This document shows positions 9,076 through 17,039 of a stretch of 64,000 bases of DNA, piece after piece. Position 1 is the stretch's first letter. Every line of letters begins with the position of its first letter. The translations under genes were made by a program, and so were the position numbers. The notes beneath the pieces are model-generated. The model was not told the origin of the DNA, did not search any database, and saw only the letters and a program-made list of their open reading frames with translations. The DNA is taken from assembly GCA_040218815.1 (NCBI GenBank), contig JAVJQS010000004.1, forward strand, positions 310,001 through 374,000. Reading direction: 5' to 3'. The stretch comes from JAVJQS01 sp040218815. Lineage in GTDB: Bacteria > Bacteroidota > Bacteroidia > Flavobacteriales_E > Vicingaceae.

Positions 9076-10242
9076 ATGAAAACGACTATACCTACATACA
9101 TCATTTGCTTGCTAGTTTCAATAATGAGTCTAATAGCTTGTTCAGAAGCAGAGCAAGATCAAGAACAGGAGCAAGTGTTAGATTTAAATTCCGAAACAAT
9201 TAAGATCTCTCAGGAGCAGTTTGAAGCAGGGGGGATGCAATTGGTAAAATTGACTAAACAACAGTTTACTGAGGCCGTCTATTGCACCGGGACAATAGAT
9301 GTGCCACCGCAAAGTCGAGCTGTTATAAGCGCTGTAATGGGCGGTTATGTTAAAAGTAGTACCTTATTGGTGGGCGATAAAGTAACAAAAGGGCAATTGC
9401 TCTTGCGATTGGAAAATCCAAAATATGCTGAATTGCAACAAAACTACCTTGAAACAAAAGCAGCTTTGGATTATCTAACAGAGGATTATGAGCGACAGAA
9501 GACCCTAAATCAGGAGAACATAGCTTCAAATAAAGAATTCTTAAAATCGAAAGGTGATTATGAGTCTGCAGCAGCAAAGCTGAAAGGATTGGGAGAGCAA
9601 CTGAAAATGTTGTCGATAAACCCGAAAAACATTACACCGGATAACATTTCTACGACTATTGATTTGATTGCACCAATAGATGGTACTTTAGCCGTAGTAA
9701 ATAACAGCAGGGGGACTTATGTAGACCCATCAGAGCCCTTATTAGAAATTATTGATTTGAATCATCTGCACTTAGAATTGAATGTTTACGAGCAAGACTT
9801 TTTAAGAATGAAAAAGGGGCAAATAATTCATTTTTCAGTGCCTGAAGCTAGTGCCAGCAAGTTTCTAGGAGAAGTTCATTTAATCGGAAATACCATAGAA
9901 GAAAAGACAAGAACGGTAAAGGTTCACGGACATTTAGAAAGCGATAGCATTCCTTTTGCGGTGGGCATGTTTATTGAGGCAGAGATTGTGACTAAATCTT
10001 CTGAAAGCCGTGCTATACCTGAGGATGCAGTGTTTAAATCAGAAGAAGGAGAAGCCATAATCCGATTGGTGAATAGCGATTCAAACCAGTATGTATTTGA
10101 AAGAATGAGTATTCAGACGATTAAGGCAGTTGATGGATTAAAAATTTTATCGGAAGATGCTGAAATTGATTCAACTTCAAGTTATTTACTGGGGGGCTAT
10201 CACATTATAAACAAAGGGGAAGACGCAGCGCACGATCATTAA
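9076..10242 (+). CDS. czcB: CzcB/HlyD-family periplasmic adaptor lipoprotein of the metal pump
   Basis: A 388-residue membrane-fusion protein that links the inner-membrane pump to the outer-membrane channel. It has a lipoprotein signal with lipobox SLIAC (Cys about 22), a split barrel-sandwich/lipoyl domain (AVISAVMGGYVKSS at about 81 and LIAPIDGTLAVVNN at about 195), a helical hairpin between them (about 115-175), and a beta-barrel domain (residues about 228-310). It starts one base after the pump gene's stop, so the two are co-translated. The metal cannot be told from the sequence; no obvious Met/His-rich N-terminal metal site is present. Confidence 0.9.
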   Translation: MKTTIPTYIICLLVSIMSLIACSEAEQDQEQEQVLDLNSETIKISQEQFEAGGMQLVKLTKQQFTEAVYCTGTIDVPPQSRAVISAVMGGYVKSSTLLVGDKVTKGQLLLRLENPKYAELQQNYLETKAALDYLTEDYERQKTLNQENIASNKEFLKSKGDYESAAAKLKGLGEQLKMLSINPKNITPDNISTTIDLIAPIDGTLAVVNNSRGTYVDPSEPLLEIIDLNHLHLELNVYEQDFLRMKKGQIIHFSVPEASASKFLGEVHLIGNTIEEKTRTVKVHGHLESDSIPFAVGMFIEAEIVTKSSESRAIPEDAVFKSEEGEAIIRLVNSDSNQYVFERMSIQTIKAVDGLKILSEDAEIDSTSSYLLGGYHIINKGEDAAHDH

Positions 10243-10258
10243 ATAGCAGCAAAAAGGC

Positions 10259-10657
10259 TCATTTCCATTTAGATTTGGCAATCAGTCGTTGTCGTTCGCG
10301 TTTTAATCGTGCAGCTACGCGCTTTTTTGTGGTGGTTTTAATGGTGACTTCTTTTAAAACTTTTTGACGGATGTTCGCTTGAATAGAGAAGTTAATCTGC
10401 CGAAATATAAGCATGATATAGGTGGGAAACATGAAATATGAAAGAATGGTAAGCGCCACCATAAATTCTGCTTGAAATAGATAAGCTACAAATAACAGCG
10501 AATGAATAAAGCTGGTTAATAAGAAGAATTTAAAGGCGATGTGTTGTTTCAACACTTTGGTGCTAAAATGCTTGATGATAAAGAACATCACAATTAAGCA
10601 GGGAATAGATAAGATAAGTGCAAGCAGCACAGCGATATCTGCAAGGAGTTCAACCAC
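10259..10657 (-). CDS. Small membrane protein with basic C-terminal tail, function unknown
   Basis: A 132-residue protein with about three hydrophobic helices (about 3-27, 43-60 and 66-86) and a strongly basic cytoplasmic tail (TTTKKRVAARLKRERQRLIAKSKWK region). The start is GTG. It converges on the adaptor gene with a 16-base gap. No family is recognised; the basic tail could contact nucleic acid or lipid head groups, but that is speculation. Confidence 0.55.
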   Translation of the reverse strand: MVELLADIAVLLALILSIPCLIVMFFIIKHFSTKVLKQHIAFKFFLLTSFIHSLLFVAYLFQAEFMVALTILSYFMFPTYIMLIFRQINFSIQANIRQKVLKEVTIKTTTKKRVAARLKRERQRLIAKSKWK

Positions 10658-11370
10658 AAATTAAAAGTACAATTTTTTACTTAATTCGTATTTAACTATA
10701 AACTTCAGATTTATAATTTAACATAATATTAATTATAGGACAAAAGCAGAATTTTCTGTAATTCAGCAACAAGCTGAATTTATACATAATATCAGATATT
10801 GCGACAAACGACAGTTTGTTCAATATCGACAGATATTATGTTAAAGAAAATACTGCGCATATTCAAAACTAATTTTGATCTCTATGCTTTTGTCAACTAT
10901 AATGTATATTATGTCTGCGTCTCATTTAAGCTCTTGTAAGCTTTGCTTTCAGCAAAACCAACAAATGCTAAAACTCAACTTGCTTGGCTCTTATCAGCCA
11001 AGTAAATAATTCGCACTATCCACGCTTTTTTAAGAAAATAAATGAAGAACATTCGTTTACTTTTGCTCCTATAATTAGCATTATGTCTCCGCCCGTTTGG
11101 CTAACGGGTCTTCGCCTACCGGTAAATAGCCGCCGTCTGATTTCATTTTTTTTGCCCACGCTAAGTTTTAATTGCCTGCACACAGCAAAAGAGTTTTCAT
11201 GCTTCAAACACATTTGCTTTCATCTTCGCTTTTTTTTACATTTTGAATGCCTGAGAAACGACTGTAAGGAGTTCGTGAATACAAATTAGAAAATAAACAA
11301 GCCATGAACAATCGCGTAGAATTATTTATCTGATCATTCGTACAGGAATATGCCAAACTGAAAAAACAAG
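10658..11370. other. Gene-free stretch rich in hairpins
   Basis: About 710 bases without a supportable gene. The left part holds the inverted-repeat element at 10717-10845. The remainder is low-complexity AT-rich DNA with short palindromes, such as CTTGGCTcttatcAGCCAAG near 10983-11002. Open frames here (for example 10984-11289) have no protein-like composition. The stretch marks the left edge of the accessory island. Confidence 0.6.
10717..10845. repeat. 129-bp element with 13-bp perfect terminal inverted repeats and nested hairpins
   Basis: TTTAACATAATAT (10717-10729) and its exact complement ATATTATGTTAAA (10833-10845) bound the element. Inside, AATTCAGC-aacaa-GCTGAATT forms an 8-bp hairpin (about 10760-10780). 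A composite hairpin at 10785-10840 has three stacked stems: CATAATATC/GATATTATG, GATATTG/CAATATC and ACAAAC/GTTTGT, separated by unequal bulges (a versus gaca; cg versus t). There is no ORF. It could be a MITE-like element or a structured recombination site; the TTAACATAA end motif recurs around the nearby recombinase and TA genes. Confidence 0.7.
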
Positions 11371-11673
11371 TTAATTTTCAATATCAACTAAAAAGTATTT
11401 GTCTTCATGAAACTTTTTAATATAAATTGCTGCGGGTGGAATAAATTCTTCATTATTTGAGTCGATAAGGATTATTGGTTTAATATATCCATCTTTTACA
11501 TCAGCACTCTTAAGTTGGCCTGTTATTCCTTTTTTAAATTCATTTTTATCAATCAGATAGAAAAGTGACACTTTAGTATCTAATGAATCTTTCTCTACAA
11601 GCACGTAGTATTTTTCCAAATCTACTTTTTGATCAATACCTAGATTTAATTCCGAAAGCTTTATTTTCTCCAT
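11371..11673 (-). CDS. Small protein of unknown function
   Basis: A 100-residue soluble protein with no signal or membrane segment, acidic and lysine-rich with alternating hydrophobic residues (YVLVEKD, FYLIDKNEF, PIILIDSNNEEFIPP). The composition looks like a genuine folded beta-rich protein rather than a shadow frame, and the start is an ATG. No family is recognised. It is isolated at the edge of the recombinase/defence island and could be island cargo. Confidence 0.55.
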   Translation of the reverse strand: MEKIKLSELNLGIDQKVDLEKYYVLVEKDSLDTKVSLFYLIDKNEFKKGITGQLKSADVKDGYIKPIILIDSNNEEFIPPAAIYIKKFHEDKYFLVDIEN

Positions 11674-11726
11674 AACTTATATTTATTGGGTATAATATAA
11701 CGATTTCTAACATTGGTTTTCATTTC

Positions 11727-11767
11727 TTTTCCTTGGATGAAAAGAAACGAAACAAAGAAAAATCAAG
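11727..11767 (+). repeat. Dispersed intergenic repeat, copy 1
   Basis: TTTTCCTTGGATGAAAAG followed by AAACGAAACAAAGAAAAATCAAG closely matches the reverse complement of 55839-55872. The element is AT-rich, forms a CTTTTC/GAAAAG hairpin, and is non-coding in both places. Confidence 0.65.
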
Positions 11768-11803
11768 AAAAAACAAAGCTGCCGAGCTCTCTTTGTGGCT
11801 TAT

Positions 11804-11843
11804 GTCCCGTTCGAACGGGACACCGTTCCGTTATCACGGAACG
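11804..11843. other. Two adjacent strong hairpins beside the recombinase gene
   Basis: GTCCCGTTCGAACGGGAC (11804-11821) is a perfect 18-bp palindrome. Three bases later CGTTCCGT-tatc-ACGGAACG (11824-11843) forms a perfect 8-bp stem. They are unusually GC-rich for this window and lie 3' of the recombinase gene, next to the repeat at 11887. They could act as terminator-like structures or as part of a mobile repeat; neither has a T-tract directly after it. Confidence 0.6.
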
Positions 11844-11886
11844 AAAACAAATCCAAGGACGATTGCTATTCGTTTTAGCCACAAAT

Positions 11887-11947
11887 TCACGCCAAACGCC
11901 GCCTCGCTGTTTTTTCGGGCTTACGCTTTTTGCACTCGTTATTTAAC
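11887..11947. repeat. Island repeat, copy A (overlaps the recombinase 3' end)
   Basis: On the plus strand the unit begins TCACGCCAAACG and ends CGTTATTTAAC. The same two end blocks recur at 20398-20507 and 21794-21932 with different sequence between them. Here the repeat supplies the last 19 or so codons of the recombinase ORF, so the repeat and the gene end are fused. Confidence 0.6.
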
Positions 11948-12771
11948 ATGATATTATCCTCATAAATTTTATCTAGTGGATTAATACATGATTTTAATTC
12001 TGTTTTGGCAGATTTCATATATCTGAATGTAGAGTGAATGCACTTATGACCTAATATCTTCTGAATAGTAAATAAACTTTCACCTTCTTCAGTTAGCATG
12101 GTTGCAAAGGAATGCCTGAAAGTGTGTGGTGTTATGGTTTCTTTGGTTTTTAGAACATGACTTGCATTTCTGATAATGCGATTTACTGTTGCTCTGCACA
12201 TCGGTTTGTCTTTGCTTCTAGCATAGAATATAAAATCCTTTGGTGTATATCCCTTATAATAATGTTCTAAGCGCTCTAGCATCATTGGACTTAAAGGAAC
12301 ATATCGGTCTTTTTGCCCTTTACCCTTTTCAATTCTAATCGACATGCGAGAAATATTGATATGCTGCCTTTTTAAGGCAACACACTCCCCCACTCTAATT
12401 CCTGTGGAATACATCAATTGAATAATCACCTTATCTCTAATCTTTGGAAGTGTCTCTATGAATTGATAAACCTGCTGTGGTGCAAGCACAAAAGGAACTC
12501 TAGATGGAATTCTAGAACTCTTTAACTGTCTGACCTTTTGAGGTGTTCTAAGAATGTTGCAGTAGAAATAAGTAAAGCTTGCAATGGCAACGTTGATTTT
12601 ATCAGGGCCAAAATTCTTGTAGGTGGCTAGCAAATAGAGATAGTTCTCGACTTGTTGTTTGCTAATCTCTCTAGGACTGCATTTGAAATAACAACAGAGA
12701 TGATTCATCTCTTTGATATAATTTGAAACAGTGTATTTACTATAGTTTCGATATGAAAGATGCTTCTGCAT
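11887..12771 (-). CDS. Tyrosine recombinase / site-specific integrase
   Basis: A 294-residue XerC/D-like recombinase: an N-terminal SAM-like core-binding domain (about 1-85) and a catalytic domain with R126 (STGIRVGE), K151 region (GKGQKDRYVPL), H216-x-x-R219 (PHTFRHSFA), H242 (ILGHK) and nucleophile Y251. It cuts and rejoins DNA at specific sites through a 3'-phosphotyrosine. It lacks the extra helix that marks integron integrases between the lysine and HxxR patches, although the INPLD ending is shared with many Bacteroidota integrases. The final 19-20 residues (LNNECKKRKPEKTARRRLA) are encoded by the adjacent repeat, so the ancestral stop was probably near residue 275. Probably responsible for, or derived from, mobility of the flanking island. 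Confidence 0.88.
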   Translation of the reverse strand: MQKHLSYRNYSKYTVSNYIKEMNHLCCYFKCSPREISKQQVENYLYLLATYKNFGPDKINVAIASFTYFYCNILRTPQKVRQLKSSRIPSRVPFVLAPQQVYQFIETLPKIRDKVIIQLMYSTGIRVGECVALKRQHINISRMSIRIEKGKGQKDRYVPLSPMMLERLEHYYKGYTPKDFIFYARSKDKPMCRATVNRIIRNASHVLKTKETITPHTFRHSFATMLTEEGESLFTIQKILGHKCIHSTFRYMKSAKTELKSCINPLDKIYEDNIMLNNECKKRKPEKTARRRLA

Positions 12772-12924
12772 GCTTTCAATTGTTTCACAATCTTTTCCTA
12801 GATATGTTGTTGCTTTTTTTTCATAATAGCATAATATAGATTGTATTTAAGTTGTTGCGAATATATCCCATGTAATGAGTCGTAAGCAATTGGATTTAAA
12901 GTTGCATAAGAACATAAAACCAAT

Positions 12925-13395
12925 CTAATCTTTAGTTATGGTCTCTGTATCTTTTTTTAATTCAAAGAGTTGTTTTTTAACTTCTAGTATTGAAGTAATG
13001 AAAAAGTAGGAAGAAAGAATGAGAATAAATGTTAACTCAATCTCGTTATAGTTCAAAAAGTGTTTAACATCAAAGAATTTTTGTAGTAATACACCTTTTA
13101 AAAATGCAAATGAACAAACCACGGTCAAAGGTTCTCCTATAAATTCTGTTAAATGACTAAAAAAAACTTTATAATCCTTAAAAGAACTTTCGGTATTTAA
13201 TCGGAACTTATTGTATTTTATTTTATGAATTATAGAAATACTAATAACAGTAATTCCTAGAACCCAATTAGTGTATTTTCCGGACAGAATCCAACCAAAA
13301 AATGGTTTGATCATATCAATTAGAAAAAAGGAAGAAGCAAATACTATTAATAGTATTAAAAGATATAGAATATGTTTATTTCTCCAATCTCTCAT
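12925..13395 (-). CDS. Four-helix membrane protein, last gene of the SIR2-HerA operon
   Basis: A 156-residue protein with four hydrophobic helices (about 9-29, 42-58, 90-107 and 120-140) and a charged C-terminal tail. It starts three bases after the glycine-zipper gene's stop, so it belongs to the operon that begins with the SIR2 gene at 18309. No family is recognised. A membrane protein at the end of a defence-type operon may be an anchor or a membrane-damaging effector, which is inference from context only. Confidence 0.6.
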   Translation of the reverse strand: MRDWRNKHILYLLILLIVFASSFFLIDMIKPFFGWILSGKYTNWVLGITVISISIIHKIKYNKFRLNTESSFKDYKVFFSHLTEFIGEPLTVVCSFAFLKGVLLQKFFDVKHFLNYNEIELTFILILSSYFFITSILEVKKQLFELKKDTETITKD

Positions 13396-13398
13396 CTC

Positions 13399-13707
13399 CT
13401 AATAACTTCTATTAAAGAAATTGACTTTATCTATTTCTGTTTGATCCACACTATTTCCAAATAGACCACCTAATGCTCCGCCAACAATAACGCCTAACGG
13501 TCCGCCTATTAAACCAATTGTACCCCCAATAATTGCTCCTGTTGGAGTATTAGAACCTCCTGCTTCAGCCTTGACTTCATGAACAAAATATTGCTTACCA
13601 TTCAGATAAAATGGATCATATCCGATTCTTTGCCTTAAAGTGCTTCTAGAATCCTCAACAAGGTCTAGATAGACTTTGAATCCATATTTGTCAACAAATA
13701 ACTTCAT
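13399..13707 (-). CDS. Glycine-zipper protein in the SIR2-HerA operon
   Basis: A 102-residue protein: a polar N-terminal domain (about 1-52) and a glycine-zipper segment (about 57-90; GAIIGGTIGLIGGPLG, then GGALGGLFGN) with GxxxG spacing able to insert in or pack within membranes. There is no signal peptide. Its start overlaps the preceding gene by four bases (ATGA-type), indicating coupled translation. Glycine zippers occur in pore-forming and membrane-anchored proteins; a membrane-acting role is inferred. Confidence 0.6.
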   Translation of the reverse strand: MKLFVDKYGFKVYLDLVEDSRSTLRQRIGYDPFYLNGKQYFVHEVKAEAGGSNTPTGAIIGGTIGLIGGPLGVIVGGALGGLFGNSVDQTEIDKVNFFNRSY

Positions 13708-14009
13708 CTAATTTTCAAGATTCTATTGAATTCATCTATAATACCATTTTCATTTTCAGAATTAGTTCCCCAATCAATTAATTGAGCATTTGAAATTGAG
13801 GTTACTTCAACTTTTGTCTGATTTAGGTTCACTTTTCTAAATCTGATGGTTATTTCTTCACCCCATGATAAAAGTGAAGTTTTTGTGCTTGCATTTATAA
13901 TGCCCTCCTCGAAACTCCAATTATCAATATTTATATCTAAATTTATAAGTGCTTCTTCTGCAACTTCATACAAAGAGTTAATGTTTGTATTTACTGTATG
14001 TGTTATCAT
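13704..14009 (-). CDS. Conserved small protein with SLLSWGE motif, function unknown
   Basis: A 101-residue soluble protein with predicted alternating strands. The stretch INASTKTSLLSWGEEITI, then VEVTS and a terminal helix, recalls a widespread unnamed bacterial family with an AST-x-x-SLLSWGE-x-I signature (from memory). It overlaps the nuclease gene by four bases upstream and the glycine-zipper gene by four bases downstream, so all three are translationally coupled. The paired arrangement with a glycine-zipper protein suggests the two products act together. Confidence 0.6.
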   Translation of the reverse strand: MITHTVNTNINSLYEVAEEALINLDINIDNWSFEEGIINASTKTSLLSWGEEITIRFRKVNLNQTKVEVTSISNAQLIDWGTNSENENGIIDEFNRILKIR

Positions 14010-15040
14010 AGCATTGAATTTATCTCGCTTTCAATCACTTTGTATTTATTTTTTATTTCTTCTCCCATATAAAAATCAAGCAGATCCTTCTTCTCAAGTA
14101 TTCCATCCTTTAAGAATTTAGAAAGATATTCTTGATTGAACTCCATAAGAAGTATACTTTTCTCAAGCTGTTTTAGTATAGCTTTATTGTTGTCAATATT
14201 GTTTTCAACCAAAGCCTTAATTCCTCTTACTTCATTGACGTCTTTCACAATTTTTGTTATAATTATAGAAAGTAAGTCCTTATCAAGCTCAGTATTTCTT
14301 GCACTTATTGCTATATCACGAGCAAGCATATAAGCTATTGCTAAATTAGAATAATCTCCTTTTTGAGAATCAACTATTGCAATTAAGCCAATCGATGGAA
14401 TGTATCCAACGTTATCATAAGTCTTTAAAATATTACCATCGACTGATGATATGTCAAAAACAATGATACTTACCTTTGAATCTCTATTTGCATCTGATTC
14501 TATTAATTGACTCCATGCTGTATCTGCTCTCCTATTAAATACTTCCTTACTTTCTATTTCTCCTAGTTTTACACTTTTGTCGAATTTACACTCAATTGAT
14601 ATTTTTAAGTCGGGATTTCCATTAACACTACAAATAATATCTCCAGTTTTGTTTCTTTTTAATTTCCCAGCTGTATTACCAGTTAAATTAGCTACATCTT
14701 TTAATTTTTTTTCTTTAAAGAATTCATTAAGAAAATCCGCAATATCTTCCTCCGCCATCATTCCTTTTACACTAGACTTATAAAACAGCTCTTTTTTCAT
14801 CTCAAATATCATTTTAAGACTTTCTAGTTCTGTTCCTAACTCATTACTTGTTTTAGACAGAAATGCTGAAATCCGATCTTCCATTAAAGCAAGTACACCA
14901 ATGTAAATTGCTCTAATTAATTTATCATCACGTTCATTGGACTTTAAATTGTCGAAGTAGTTGAAAACAACTTCATTACTAAGTTCAAAGCCAGATAACT
15001 CTAATCTTTTTAACTTTTGATTAATGTTTATTATAGCCAT
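14006..15040 (-). CDS. Predicted PD-(D/E)XK-type nuclease in the SIR2-HerA operon
   Basis: A 344-residue protein. Central residues fit a restriction-endonuclease fold: a helix with E97/E98 (GMMAEEDI), D134 in KTGDI on a first strand, then 15 residues later E150-C-K152 in ISIECKFD, and a following helix with Q178 (AWSQL). This is the E..D..ExK pattern of metal-dependent DNA nucleases. The flanks (1-90 and 255-340) are helical, the C-terminal part being coiled-coil-like. It begins two bases after the KTSC gene and overlaps the next gene by four bases. The likely role is DNA cleavage, possibly with the HerA motor. No named family was recognised, so the fold call rests on the visible motif. Confidence 0.65.
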   Translation of the reverse strand: MAIININQKLKRLELSGFELSNEVVFNYFDNLKSNERDDKLIRAIYIGVLALMEDRISAFLSKTSNELGTELESLKMIFEMKKELFYKSSVKGMMAEEDIADFLNEFFKEKKLKDVANLTGNTAGKLKRNKTGDIICSVNGNPDLKISIECKFDKSVKLGEIESKEVFNRRADTAWSQLIESDANRDSKVSIIVFDISSVDGNILKTYDNVGYIPSIGLIAIVDSQKGDYSNLAIAYMLARDIAISARNTELDKDLLSIIITKIVKDVNEVRGIKALVENNIDNNKAILKQLEKSILLMEFNQEYLSKFLKDGILEKKDLLDFYMGEEIKNKYKVIESEINSML

Positions 15041-15042
15041 AA

Positions 15043-15261
15043 CTACCCTATTCTTTCATAAGGATAAACATTTTTATAATTTCTATGTAAGTAAGAGCCT
15101 AGAGAAGGTGCATCTCTTAGGTTCTCAAACTCATGTTGTGGAACTCCTCTATAAACATATAGACTAGTGTTCAAAAATCGCACATAAACTTCTTGGCTTC
15201 CTTCATCATAACCTATGCTTTCAATGTTAGATGAACTAACGGGAATCATTTCTACATTCAT
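15043..15261 (-). CDS. KTSC domain protein
   Basis: A 72-residue protein made only of a KTSC domain (VSSSNIESIGYDEGSQ, YVRFLNTSLYVYRGVP, then a helix and LGSYLHRNYKN). The family occurs alone or fused to other enzymes; its function is unclear, with nucleic-acid binding often supposed. Its ATG overlaps the HerA stop in an ATGA, and the nuclease gene follows after two bases. In this setting it may be an adaptor or regulator of the ATPase/nuclease. Confidence 0.75.
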   Translation of the reverse strand: MNVEMIPVSSSNIESIGYDEGSQEVYVRFLNTSLYVYRGVPQHEFENLRDAPSLGSYLHRNYKNVYPYERIG

Positions 15262-17039
15262 TTTTTATAATTTTTATTTCTCCATGATTTTAATAATTCT
15301 TTATACTCGTTCTCTTTTTCATTAATCGTTTTCATCCACTCCTGTGAAGCTTTTGGGTCAGAACTTTTTGGTGCATTACTAATTTTATAAAATTTTACCC
15401 TAGATGGTATTTTAACTGCTTCTCCTGAAATCAAACCTTCTCCTGTTCTAAGACTTGGTAAAATATCTACCATACTTTGTAATTCATCCTGAACTGCAGA
15501 TTTGATATAACCACGATCTTTAGAGTTGTTCATTCTTAATGCTACCAATGTTCCACATTGACTCAAAACGGTTTCATCAAGTTCAGATGGTCGTTGTGTT
15601 ACCAAAAGTAATCCAACTCCATATTTCCTACCTTCTTTCGCAATCATTTGTACAGTTCTAGAAGAAATTGAATTTTCTCCTGCTTTAAGATAGCTATGTG
15701 CTTCTTCTAGTACTACCATTAAAGGTTGATTCTTGCCGCCAACACTTGTATTGATTCCCCAAAATAGTCCATCATAAATTATCTTTAACAATGTACCTGA
15801 TATAGAAGACATAATTTCACTTGGTATTCCTGATAAATCTAAAATAGTAATTGGTAAATCATTACCTAGCCAATTTATCAAAACAGTATCTAAATCTTTT
15901 TTAATTTTTCCTTTAATATTAGGAGTTAGTTCCCCAGGAGAAAAAAGAAAGCCATAACTAGAGTCGTTAAGCTTATTTCTCATACTATCAAGAAAACTAA
16001 GTAGACCTTTCGCTTTAGTATTTATGAATGGGGCACTGCTTCCTAAACCTGCAGGTGGATATTCATTTGAGATCAAAGTTTCAATATCTCCCACTGTTGT
16101 TTTTGCAGTTGGTGTCTTTCTATCAGATTCAAAAGTCATCCTTTCAAAATCATCTAACTCAAACCATAATTTTTTTATGCTAAAAGGGATAGGAGAATCT
16201 GCCGTAATTGATTCTTGTGAAATATCAAGGCTATTTTCTTTTGCACTATTTATTTTTTCTTTTACAACTTTCTCACGGATATACTCTCTATTACCATCTG
16301 TCAAATTACCAGAAAATATTTTCATTAATTCATTAAAGGGAAGAGCCCAAAATGGGATATATAATATATCTTTTTTGTCTATTGGATTTGTTTCAATTAC
16401 TCTTGAATATTTTTTTAGTGCATCATTGTATTCTCCATGTGGGTCAATTACTAGTATTCTTGAACTTTTAAACTTTCTATTTGCAATTGCTTCAAGTAAT
16501 ACTGATACAGAATTAGATTTCCCACTTCCTGTAGAACCTACTATTGCACAATGTCTAGAAATTAATTTGTCTAAATCAATTTTCGCATCTAGACTTTCTG
16601 AGACACTTATATTTCCAATAATTACTGAGTTGTCATCTTCATAGCCTCCATATATTACATCAAGATCTTTTATTGTAACCAAGTGAACTTTATCTCCAGT
16701 TGTTGGATATTGTGTTACACCTCTCTCAAATTTTTTGCCAGATTGTTCTCCTGCTAAAACAATATTTATCCACCTAGTATTTTTAAAAGTATCATAGTCC
16801 TTAAGATAAAGTTCTTTTAAGTTTTCAGGAATGGCTCCAGACCCTATTTGTGTAACTATACCATACAAATTAGCATAACCCAAAGGAATTCTTACAAATG
16901 AACCAATCTGACCAACCCTATATACTATTCCATCAATAATTGGCATATTGGACTTAATATTATCAAATAGTTTTACCGAAATACTATTTCCATTAATACT
17001 ATCAATTTCGCCTATTTCAGTAATCTTATTTTTTAGCAT
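15258..17039 (-). CDS. HerA-type hexameric ATPase (DUF87)
   Basis: A 593-residue HerA/FtsK-superfamily translocase. The N-terminal HAS-barrel-like beta domain spans about 1-120; Walker A is GSTGSGKS (168-175), then VIDPHGEY (197-204), Walker B LMVVLEEAH (440-448, E445/E446), and the sensor/arginine region TQRPSELD (481-488). HerA proteins form hexamers that pump or remodel DNA and in defence systems assemble with SIR2 or nuclease partners. Its start lies 14 bases inside the SIR2 gene end, so the pair is translationally coupled, as in the described SIR2-HerA antiphage system. The genes downstream extend that pair. Confidence 0.9.
   Translation of the reverse strand: MLKNKITEIGEIDSINGNSISVKLFDNIKSNMPIIDGIVYRVGQIGSFVRIPLGYANLYGIVTQIGSGAIPENLKELYLKDYDTFKNTRWINIVLAGEQSGKKFERGVTQYPTTGDKVHLVTIKDLDVIYGGYEDDNSVIIGNISVSESLDAKIDLDKLISRHCAIVGSTGSGKSNSVSVLLEAIANRKFKSSRILVIDPHGEYNDALKKYSRVIETNPIDKKDILYIPFWALPFNELMKIFSGNLTDGNREYIREKVVKEKINSAKENSLDISQESITADSPIPFSIKKLWFELDDFERMTFESDRKTPTAKTTVGDIETLISNEYPPAGLGSSAPFINTKAKGLLSFLDSMRNKLNDSSYGFLFSPGELTPNIKGKIKKDLDTVLINWLGNDLPITILDLSGIPSEIMSSISGTLLKIIYDGLFWGINTSVGGKNQPLMVVLEEAHSYLKAGENSISSRTVQMIAKEGRKYGVGLLLVTQRPSELDETVLSQCGTLVALRMNNSKDRGYIKSAVQDELQSMVDILPSLRTGEGLISGEAVKIPSRVKFYKISNAPKSSDPKASQEWMKTINEKENEYKELLKSWRNKNYKK

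Noticed and set aside
10984..11289. Open frame of 101 codons on the plus strand, with another at 11016-11213 on the minus strand.
   Set aside because: Both lie in low-complexity hairpin-rich DNA, overlap each other and show no protein-like hydrophobic pattern or start context.
11713..11951. Two overlapping plus-strand frames near the recombinase end.
   Set aside because: They read through the dispersed repeat, the two strong hairpins and the recombinase 3' end in other frames; no family resemblance.
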